Shown: positions 1-5,768 of the stretch, piece after piece
Position numbering within the stretch: the stretch's first letter is position 1
How the letters are laid out: each line of letters begins with the position of its first letter
Origin: Chthoniobacter sp.
Lineage (GTDB): Bacteria; Verrucomicrobiota; Verrucomicrobiia; Chthoniobacterales; Chthoniobacteraceae
Reading direction: 5' to 3'
Length of the DNA stretch: 5,768 nucleotides
NCBI GenBank assembly: GCA_025352865.1
Contig: JANXSB010000229.1
Location: 1-5,768, forward strand
Notes under the pieces: model-generated
What the model saw: only the letters and a program-made list of their open reading frames with translations
Database searches by the model: none
Told to the model about the DNA's origin: nothing
Translations under genes and position numbers: made by a program

Positions 1-1680
1 GATGACCGCTTTGCCGCCGTGCAGGTACAGTCCTTCGTAGTGCGCCCATTCGCGCGGCAGCGGGCCGTAGGGAAGATCGTCGCGGCCACGGAGGCGCACA
101 TCGTCCCATTTGCCATCGAGCGACGCCCATCCGGGTCCGACTGGATTCACAAAATGCCGGTCACCCGTCAGGCTGGTATGCGTGCCATGGCTGCCGTCAA
201 ATGCGATCCCTTTCCAATCGACGAAGTCCCCAGTGGTTGCCGCCGCCATGCGCATCGTGTCGTGGTCATAAACCATCCAAGCGCGGCCTTTGCTGATACC
301 GCCGGGACCATCATCGAGACGGATCGCGATGCCCTTTTGCGCGATGTTTCCGGGCGCGATTTCAAATGTCCAAAACAGCGCGGGACCGAGGTCCATGCGT
401 TTGTATTGCGGCAGCGAGCGATCCTCCTGCTCGGCCTCCGCGCGCACGAGTCCACGCGGCAGCGATGTCAAAAGCGCGGGCGTGATTTCCACGAGTTGTG
501 AGCGGTTGTGCGGACGCAGGAAGGTCTCGCGGATGTATTGGATCACCGCGTATTTCTGCGCTGTCGTGTATTGCGGCTGCGGCACCATCTGGCCGAAGCC
601 CTTCGTCAGCGTTGTGAACATCGAGAGCGGGTCCGCGCCGTTCTTGAACTGCCCCTCCGCAAAGCGCAGCGCCGTCGGCAGCGAGCCCGGCTGCTCCTTC
701 GTGCCGTGGCAGACGACGCACAGCGTTTTGTAAATCTGCGCGCCCTCCGCGAGCGTCTGCGCGTTCCAGCCGCCCACGATTTCCGCGTGGTCGCTGCGCT
801 CCAAAGCCTGCATCCATGCGGCTCGCACAGTCACGCCCGCCGTCGGCTCGATGACCGGACGCCCGCCGCCGCTCGTCGGCGTGTGGGTAAAGTCCGGCGT
901 GTTCGCGCCCGCGCCGTCCGCTTTGAAAAGCAGTGCGACCTCCGCATCCGGCAGCGCCCGCGACCACCCGCGCACGTTCGCGATTTTGCCCTTCGCAAAA
1001 TCCCCGGCGAAGTCCGGCGCAGCGCGTCCGACTTTGAAAACATGCCCCGCGACATCCGGTTTCGTGTGCGCCGCCTTCTCCGCGACGACCTTCCCATCGA
1101 GCCACAACTTCGCCGCGCCACCGCGCAACGTGAGCACGGCGGTGTGCGGCTTGCCATCGTCCACCTTGTCGCCGCCCGTCATCGCGCCGAGCCAGCCGAT
1201 GTCATACACGAGCCGCCCGCCGCGGATGAACAGCGCCTTCGCATCCGGCGACCACTTGCCCGTCGGCGCGCACTTGGAAAACAGCGTGCCGCCACCGCCC
1301 GACTCAAACTTCACCATCGCCGTAAAGTCCGCGCCGAGATCGAGCTTCGCCGCTGGAAAATCCTGCGCGCCATTCTGCGAAAGCCCCGCGATTTCCTCCG
1401 GCCCGCGCACGAGCTTCCCGCCCGACCACACGCGCAAAACCGGCGCACCCGCCGCCGGATGCTCCACCGCAACATCATGCTCCGCGCCATTCGCCAGCGG
1501 CACGACGACCTCTTTCCCGAGCCGCACCGCGCCGCCCGTCGGCGTGGAAAACTCGACGTGCAGCCGGTAGTTTAGCGGCAAGTCCGCCGCATCGAGCGGC
1601 ACCGCATCGCGCGGCGGTGCGGCGCAGACCGAGGAGACGAATGGGATGAAGAGGACGGATGCTGCGGCGAGGAGCTTCAT
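1..1680 (-). CDS. Secreted LamG / c-type cytochrome / DUF6797-like protein, 3' end cut off by the window
   Basis: The frame is open from the ATG at 1680 to base 1, giving 560 codons with no stop, so this is the N-terminal part of a longer protein. The signal peptide is MKLLAAASVLFIPFVSSVCA, cut before APP. Residues 112-255 look like a LamG/concanavalin-A-like domain: DFTAMVKFES, then LFSK, a WLDGKVV strand, and the closing GWSRALPDAEVALLF. A short cytochrome domain follows, with heme motif CVVCH (321-325) and probable distal ligand M365 in GFGQMVPQP, then QKYAVIQYIRETFLRPHN. From about 415 onward the sequence resembles DUF6797 (PQYKRMDLGPALFWTFE, GIAIRLDDGPGG, AWMVYDHDTMRMAA, RLRGRDDLPYGPLPREWA), a domain found with cytochromes in Planctomycetes and Verrucomicrobia. 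The DUF6797 name is from memory and its function is unknown. The start lies 12 nt after the previous stop, so translation may be coupled. An oxidoreductase or electron-transfer role on a bound glycan is inference. Confidence 0.85.
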   Translation of the reverse strand, partial: MKLLAAASVLFIPFVSSVCAAPPRDAVPLDAADLPLNYRLHVEFSTPTGGAVRLGKEVVVPLANGAEHDVAVEHPAAGAPVLRVWSGGKLVRGPEEIAGLSQNGAQDFPAAKLDLGADFTAMVKFESGGGGTLFSKCAPTGKWSPDAKALFIRGGRLVYDIGWLGAMTGGDKVDDGKPHTAVLTLRGGAAKLWLDGKVVAEKAAHTKPDVAGHVFKVGRAAPDFAGDFAKGKIANVRGWSRALPDAEVALLFKADGAGANTPDFTHTPTSGGGRPVIEPTAGVTVRAAWMQALERSDHAEIVGGWNAQTLAEGAQIYKTLCVVCHGTKEQPGSLPTALRFAEGQFKNGADPLSMFTTLTKGFGQMVPQPQYTTAQKYAVIQYIRETFLRPHNRSQLVEITPALLTSLPRGLVRAEAEQEDRSLPQYKRMDLGPALFWTFEIAPGNIAQKGIAIRLDDGPGGISKGRAWMVYDHDTMRMAAATTGDFVDWKGIAFDGSHGTHTSLTGDRHFVNPVGPGWASLDGKWDDVRLRGRDDLPYGPLPREWAHYEGLYLHGGKAVI

Positions 1681-1692
1681 GGTGACGGCGCT

Positions 1693-3903
1693 TTATTTCG
1701 CCGGCTTCGGTTTGCCGAGTGCCATGAGTTCCTCGTGCGTCCACGGCGTTTTGCGGTCGGCAATTTCCTGGCGGATGCGGGCGATGTCAGCGGGGGTGGC
1801 GGGGTTTTTCCAGGCGTGCCAGCGTTCGCCCACGTAGCTGAGGACTTGGGCGATTTGGGCGTCGGTGTGGGAGTTTTCCACGGGAGGCATGAGGCCCGCG
1901 TCGTAGCTCACGCCGTCAATCGGGCCGGTCTGGCCTTTGAGTAGCACGCGGGCGAGCATGGGGACGTTGCCGCCGTTGGCAAACCACGCGGATTTGGTGA
2001 GCTGCGGGGCGAGGAATTTGCCGGCGATTTTGACGCCCGCACCGTCGGGGCCGTGGCAGGCGATGCAGAGGGATTCATAGACGAGCTTGCCGCTTTTCGC
2101 CGTGTCGCTGAGCTGGGCGAGGTTCTTGTCGGCGCGGTCGCGCTCGATGAGTTTGGCGACGACGGGGAGCGGGCGCTGGATGTCGAGAAACGCGGGCGGC
2201 ATCTGCGCGGCGCCGGTCTGCGCGGCGGCGCGGAAGGCGAGGAAAATTTGCGTGGCGACTTGCGCGTCGGCATCGGCGGCGAGCGCGGCGAGCGTGGTGG
2301 AAATCTCGGCGTCGCGCTGCAAAAGGAGCGGCTCGGCGAGCTGGACGGCGGCGCGGCGCACGCGCGGGTTCTCGTGCTTGAGCGCGGTGAGGATGGTTTC
2401 GCGTGGCAGCGCGCCGAGACCTTGCAACGCCCAGAGCGCGTGGATGCGCGCGTCGGGCGACTCGTGCGACGCGGCCATTTTTGCGAGCGCGGGCACGGCG
2501 GATTGGTCGCCGCGCGAGACGATGAGCGCCTGCGCGGTGTCGCGCCACCAGCCGCTCGGATGCGCGAGATGCGCGACGAGTTGCTCCGGCGTTTCGTCGA
2601 GCATCCGCGGGACGGCATCGGGTTTCGCGGCGTCGGGCAGGAGGCGGTAGATGCGTCCGTGGCGGAAGACTTTCAACATGCCCCACTTCTTCACGCGCTC
2701 GTATCGCTCGACCCACAGTTCGAGTTTGTTTTTGCGGTAATCCTCCACGAAGTGCGCGCGCAACTCCGGCGTGACCTCGCTCGGGAACCACTCTTTTTCC
2801 TGGATGATGCCGCGATATAGGTCGGCGATGTAGAGGCCGCCGTCGGGGCCGTTCTCGGTCCACACGGGGCGAAAATACGCGTCGGTGCTGCGGATGAATT
2901 CGCTCCCCGGAAATGCGTTGAACGCGATGCCCGCACCGTCTTTCCACTCGAAGCGGCTCATGCGAATGAGGCGTCCGACGGGCTCGCACGTCACGGCGTT
3001 GCCGTGCCACTCGGGCATCGCGGCGGAGCGCAGCACGGTCTGGCCGCACGTCGCGGAGAAGCTCACGAGTTGCGCGCGCCTTTTCACATCGTAGCCGCCG
3101 TCGCTGTAGTCCCACACGGGGCAGATGCCCCACGGGCGCTCGTAGTCGGGCGCGTGTTCTTTCATCGGCACGATGGGGTAGCCGGCGGGGAGTTGGAAAG
3201 AATGTGCCGGGTTCGCGCCGCCGCCCCAACTGCACATGAGCCGTCCGTCGTCATCGCGCGCGAGACCCCACTGGCTGATGCGCGCGACGCTGTGCCGCAT
3301 CTCGCGCAGCTTGCCACCTTCCCAGCGGAAGCGGCGGTCGTTCGTGCAAATCGTGTTGTCGAGATTCCACAGCAGGCCGCTCTGCTGATGCTCGATGTTG
3401 CCGTCGTCCGGCGTGCCCTGCCACGCGACTTCGCGGCGGTCGGCGACCCCGTCGTGGTTGTCGTCGAAGTAAGCCCAGACGGTCGAGTCCTGCGTGAAAG
3501 TCACGAGCACGCGGTCGTGGAGCGGCAGCACCGCGCGCGGGAGGATGACGTTGTCGATGAAGACCGTGCGTTTATCCATCACGCCGTCGCCTTTGGTGGA
3601 TTCCAGCTTGACCACGCGGCTCACGGGTTCGAGCTGCCCGGTGGCGTGTTCGTCCTGCATGTAAGTGCGCCACTCGCAGACGTAGAGCGCGCCGTTTCCA
3701 TCGAAGGCAAAGCTCGCCGGCTCCTCGACCATCGGCTCACTCGCGATGCACACGAGCTTGGTGCCTTTCGGCACTTCGATGGTCTTGATTTCCTCGGTGG
3801 GCGAGAGCGCGGGGAAGGTGGTGTCGGGATTCCAGCCTTCCTCATTCTGCGCAAATAAAGCGGTAGCTGCGGTGAGGGAAAAAATGGCGGTAAAGAGTTT
3901 CAT
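1693..3903 (-). CDS. Secreted PVC-type membrane-bound dehydrogenase: beta-propeller, HEAT-like repeats and C-terminal cytochrome c domain
   Basis: The product is 736 aa and ends in TAA. The ATG at 3903 gives a signal peptide (MKLFTAIFSLTAATALFA, cut before QN); an in-frame GTG at 3936 would add 11 residues ahead of it and is unlikely. Residues 40-425 resemble the N-terminal propeller of the Pirellula/Verrucomicrobium 'putative membrane-bound dehydrogenase' family. Recognisable blocks are STKGDGVMDKRTVF (102-115), NIEHQQSGLLWNLDN (169-183), CGQTVLR (286-292), EPVGRLIR (307-314) and ADLYRGIIQEKEWF (360-373). A complete EF-hand-like loop, DDNHDGVADRRE, lies at 147-158. Residues 438-565 are helical HEAT-like repeats beginning with HPSGWWRDTAQ (448-458). 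The cytochrome domain has heme motif CIACH (613-617) and probable distal ligand M672 in GLMPP. The family is assigned to oxidoreduction of unknown substrates; no experimentally known substrate can be assigned here. It lies 39 nt downstream of the hydrolase gene and 12 nt upstream of a second cytochrome gene, suggesting shared transcription. Confidence 0.9.
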   Translation of the reverse strand: MKLFTAIFSLTAATALFAQNEEGWNPDTTFPALSPTEEIKTIEVPKGTKLVCIASEPMVEEPASFAFDGNGALYVCEWRTYMQDEHATGQLEPVSRVVKLESTKGDGVMDKRTVFIDNVILPRAVLPLHDRVLVTFTQDSTVWAYFDDNHDGVADRREVAWQGTPDDGNIEHQQSGLLWNLDNTICTNDRRFRWEGGKLREMRHSVARISQWGLARDDDGRLMCSWGGGANPAHSFQLPAGYPIVPMKEHAPDYERPWGICPVWDYSDGGYDVKRRAQLVSFSATCGQTVLRSAAMPEWHGNAVTCEPVGRLIRMSRFEWKDGAGIAFNAFPGSEFIRSTDAYFRPVWTENGPDGGLYIADLYRGIIQEKEWFPSEVTPELRAHFVEDYRKNKLELWVERYERVKKWGMLKVFRHGRIYRLLPDAAKPDAVPRMLDETPEQLVAHLAHPSGWWRDTAQALIVSRGDQSAVPALAKMAASHESPDARIHALWALQGLGALPRETILTALKHENPRVRRAAVQLAEPLLLQRDAEISTTLAALAADADAQVATQIFLAFRAAAQTGAAQMPPAFLDIQRPLPVVAKLIERDRADKNLAQLSDTAKSGKLVYESLCIACHGPDGAGVKIAGKFLAPQLTKSAWFANGGNVPMLARVLLKGQTGPIDGVSYDAGLMPPVENSHTDAQIAQVLSYVGERWHAWKNPATPADIARIRQEIADRKTPWTHEELMALGKPKPAK

Positions 3904-3912
3904 GGCGGAAAG

Positions 3913-3940
3913 GCGGGCGCATCCATGCGGGGACACCCGC
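3913..3940. repeat. Compact GC-rich overlapping inverted repeats in the 39-nt intergenic gap
   Basis: Between the hydrolase stop and the dehydrogenase start there are two overlapping perfect 5-bp inverted repeats. CGCAT (3918-3922) faces ATGCG (3925-3929) across CC. GCGGG (3927-3931) faces CCCGC (3936-3940) across GACA. A further GCGGG at 3913-3917 could pair with the same CCCGC. The two hairpins share bases, so they are alternatives. No T-run follows the stem on the minus strand, so it does not look like an intrinsic terminator. It could be an mRNA-processing or stabilising hairpin, a remnant of a dispersed palindromic repeat, or chance in GC-rich DNA. Confidence 0.35.
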
Positions 3941-3942
3941 GG

Positions 3943-5724
3943 CTATTCCCAGCGGATGTCGTCGAGGAAAAAGGTCATCGGGGCGCCGGGGCTGGCGAGC
4001 GTCCAGACAAAGCCGGTCTTGATGCGCGTGAGGTCCTGCGCGCTCACGTCGAGCTCGTAGCGCTGCCAGTTTTTCGTGAGCGAGACGTTCGGGAGCTTGC
4101 CTTTGCCGGTGTCGAAAAACTTCTTCGGCGCGGCGAGCGTGCCAAACTCAAACGAGACCGTCTCGCCGCCTTTGTCGCCGCGCGCCCAGAACGTCAGTTT
4201 CTTCGCGCCCGTGAGATCGTAGCCGCCGCCGCGGTCGCCCCAGTCGCCCTCGGGATTCTGCCAGACCACGCCGCCCCAGCCCGCCGCCGCCTCGAAGTCG
4301 CACCGCATGCACGTCTTGCCCGTGTGCGGATTTTCCGTCCACGCGGGGTTGAGTTTGATCGCCTTCGCATCGCCCATCCAGCCCGCGGGAATGTAAGTCG
4401 GCGCATCGCTTTCCTCGCCATAGACGGTGAGCGGCAAAGTCGCGCGCGGGCTTTTCGCGAGCGTCACCGGCGCATCCACGCGCAGCGGCACATTCGCGAC
4501 CGCGCCGCCGCCGTGGTCGTCGCGCACGGTGGCGAAGAGGCGGTAAAGCCCGCCGTCATTGGGAAAGACGATCGTCGCCGTTTGCTTGTCGGTCTTTACG
4601 ATGGCGTCGGGGAAAGTGGGCGGCGCGGTTTCCTTGTCGCCGCCGCTGCCGTACTCGCCGGGATCGCGCTGGAGCGACCACGCGATTTTCAGCGGGTCGC
4701 CTTCCGGGTCGGACGCTTCGAGCGTGGCGACTGCGCTGGTGCCGGGCTTGCCGCTCGCCGCGCCCGCGAGCGTCAGCGATTTGATGACCGGCACGCGGTT
4801 CGCGGGCGCTTTGCCCGTCCACAGTTCGCTCACCGCCTCCGCCGCGCCGAGGCGCGTGCCGTCCTCGAGGAACATGGAAAACCACGTCGCCGTGACCTCC
4901 TGCTTTTGTCCCCACAGAAACGCGTACGAGCCGAGGCACATTCCATCCGATCCGAGGACGTTCGCTTTGTAAGCGCGCCGGTATGACTCCGCTTTTTCCG
5001 TGCTCGTGAGTTCAGGAAACGCGCCGATGCCATTCTTCTGCGTCTCCCAAATTCCGTTTGGCCCGTACTCGGTGAGGAGAAAAGGCTTCGTGCCGCCGAG
5101 TTTCTTGTAGCGCTCCGCCACGGTCGCCGCGCCGCCGTAGGAATTGATGCCGAGCACATCCACGTCCGGGCAGAGTGCGGTGAAGTTCTTCACCTTGTCC
5201 CCGCCGATCTCCGCGATCACCGTCATCGTCGGATGCGCGGGATCGAGTTCCTTCACCAGGCGCGCGAGGTTGTTGATCTGCGTCCACACCGCGCCGTTTT
5301 TGCCCTGCCCGTCTTCCATCTCATTGCCCAGCGCCCAGCAGAGCAGCGCGGGATGCGTTTTGTATTTCTCCACCACCGCGCGGATGTGCTCGCGCTGCTT
5401 GATGAGCCCCGCCGCGTCCGTCCAGTCAAAGCCCTGCCGCACCTGCCCGAGCCAGATGCCCGCGGTCACGGTCAGCCCCAGCTTTTGCGCGCGGTCGAGC
5501 GCGTCGCCGAGATGATCGTCGCCCCACAAGCGGATCGAATTTCCCCCCGCCTTTGCCAGCGACTCCATCGCGTTCTCCCCGCCGCCGCCGCCCTTCACGA
5601 GATACGGCGCACCGTTGCGTTGCAGTTCGTAGCCCGCGCTTTTGCGCACGAGCTGCACGCCCGGCGCGGCGTGGAGCGTGGTGGTGAAAAGGAGCGCGGT
5701 GGAGAGGAGCAGGGAGGTTTTCAT
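3943..5724 (-). CDS. Secreted clan GH-A glycoside hydrolase (GH2/GH5-like TIM barrel) with Ig-like and CBM-like C-terminal domains
   Basis: The product is 593 aa and ends in TAG. The ATG at 5724 was chosen because it gives a clean signal peptide (MKTSLLLSTALLFTTTLHA, cut before AP). In-frame upstream starts (GTG at 5763, ATG at 5748) would bury it. A TIM barrel spans about residues 30-305 and shows the clan GH-A signature: R65 in NSIRLWGDD (strand 2), acid/base E135 in WALGNEMED (strand 4), Y196 in GINSYGG (strand 6), nucleophile E219 in LLTEYGPNG (strand 7) and W271 in FLWGQK (strand 8). A retaining beta-glycan hydrolase or transglycosylase is therefore expected. There is no GH2 N-terminal beta-sandwich, because the barrel starts almost directly after the signal peptide. 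Residues 310-416 look Ig/cadherin-like (SDPEGDPLKIAWSL). Residues 435-593 form a beta-sandwich ending in FFLDDIRWE, like carbohydrate-binding modules. It is the first gene of the apparent operon. The exact GH family and substrate are not determined; GH2, GH5 and GH72-like are the alternatives. Confidence 0.85.
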   Translation of the reverse strand: MKTSLLLSTALLFTTTLHAAPGVQLVRKSAGYELQRNGAPYLVKGGGGGENAMESLAKAGGNSIRLWGDDHLGDALDRAQKLGLTVTAGIWLGQVRQGFDWTDAAGLIKQREHIRAVVEKYKTHPALLCWALGNEMEDGQGKNGAVWTQINNLARLVKELDPAHPTMTVIAEIGGDKVKNFTALCPDVDVLGINSYGGAATVAERYKKLGGTKPFLLTEYGPNGIWETQKNGIGAFPELTSTEKAESYRRAYKANVLGSDGMCLGSYAFLWGQKQEVTATWFSMFLEDGTRLGAAEAVSELWTGKAPANRVPVIKSLTLAGAASGKPGTSAVATLEASDPEGDPLKIAWSLQRDPGEYGSGGDKETAPPTFPDAIVKTDKQTATIVFPNDGGLYRLFATVRDDHGGGAVANVPLRVDAPVTLAKSPRATLPLTVYGEESDAPTYIPAGWMGDAKAIKLNPAWTENPHTGKTCMRCDFEAAAGWGGVVWQNPEGDWGDRGGGYDLTGAKKLTFWARGDKGGETVSFEFGTLAAPKKFFDTGKGKLPNVSLTKNWQRYELDVSAQDLTRIKTGFVWTLASPGAPMTFFLDDIRWE

Positions 5725-5768
5725 GGGCGTGGAAAAAGGGAGCGCCATTGCAACCCGCGCCACCGCCC
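5725..5768 (-). other. Upstream leader of the hydrolase gene, promoter not visible
   Basis: Only 44 nt are available upstream of the chosen hydrolase start. Read on the minus strand, the bases next to the ATG are pyrimidine-rich (CCCTTTTTCCACGCCC), with no AGGAGG-like ribosome binding site and no recognisable -35/-10 pair. The operon promoter probably lies beyond the right edge, or further genes precede this one. Confidence 0.4.

Noticed and set aside
362..1105. 247-codon minus-strand open frame within the LamG/cytochrome gene, possibly a frameshift
   Set aside because: The correct frame is open without interruption from 1680 to 1 and carries every recognised motif, so this out-of-frame reading is a shadow.
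508..1575. 355-codon plus-strand open frame opposite the LamG/cytochrome gene
   Set aside because: It is rich in Arg and Ala with no domain or signal peptide, as expected for the complement of a GC-rich gene. The minus-strand frame has a signal peptide, a heme motif and recognisable domains across the same bases.
2075..3235. 386-codon minus-strand open frame overlapping the dehydrogenase in another frame
   Set aside because: It is extremely Arg-rich and repetitive in composition, a frame-shifted reading of the same GC-rich DNA, with no motifs and no need for a frameshift in the intact 736-aa gene.
3004..3858. 284-codon plus-strand open frame opposite the dehydrogenase gene
   Set aside because: Its composition (Arg, Ala, Val, His rich) and lack of motifs mark it as a shadow of the propeller coding sequence.
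3927..3940. GCGGG/CCCGC hairpin as an intrinsic terminator between genes 1 and 2
   Set aside because: The stem is only 5 bp and is followed on the minus strand by GC-rich sequence, not a U-tract, so it does not meet the usual criteria.
3925..4986. 353-codon plus-strand open frame opposite the hydrolase gene
   Set aside because: It is Arg/Ala rich, spans the end of one real gene and the intergenic gap, and contains no recognisable domain.
1..5768. Insertion sequences, CRISPR arrays, tRNA or rRNA genes
   Set aside because: The window is almost fully covered by three intact coding frames. No transposase motifs, spaced direct repeats, or tRNA/rRNA-like segments were seen.

Overview
The window carries three genes, all on the minus strand and read from right to left. 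Together they fill almost the whole sequence. The high G+C content (about two thirds by eye), the lack of clear Shine-Dalgarno sequences, and two secreted c-type cytochrome proteins of types typical of Planctomycetes and Verrucomicrobia point to a PVC-superphylum bacterium. A member of Verrucomicrobiota is most likely. This placement rests on protein-family resemblance from memory, not on a marker gene.

Layout in transcription order. (1) 5724-3943: a secreted clan GH-A (GH2/GH5-like) TIM-barrel glycoside hydrolase of 593 aa, with an Ig/cadherin-like middle domain and a C-terminal beta-sandwich that looks carbohydrate-binding. (2) 3903-1693: a 736-aa secreted PVC-type 'membrane-bound dehydrogenase', made of a beta-propeller, HEAT-like repeats and a C-terminal CxxCH cytochrome domain. 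(3) 1680 to the left edge: a secreted protein with a LamG/concanavalin-like domain, a short CxxCH cytochrome domain and a DUF6797-like domain. It is still open at base 1, so at least 560 aa are visible and its C-terminus lies outside the window.

The gaps are 39 nt between genes 1 and 2 and 12 nt between genes 2 and 3, with no convincing terminator. They probably form one operon whose promoter lies at or beyond the right edge. The 39-nt gap holds a small GC-rich palindromic motif. All three products start with signal peptides, so they act in the periplasm, at the outer membrane or outside the cell. A reasonable inference is a carbohydrate-use module: the hydrolase binds and cuts a glycan while the two heme proteins oxidise a sugar-related substrate or pass its electrons on. 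Neither substrate nor electron acceptor can be read from the sequence. No RNA genes, mobile elements, CRISPR arrays or origins are seen. The long plus-strand reading frames are shadows of the minus-strand genes.
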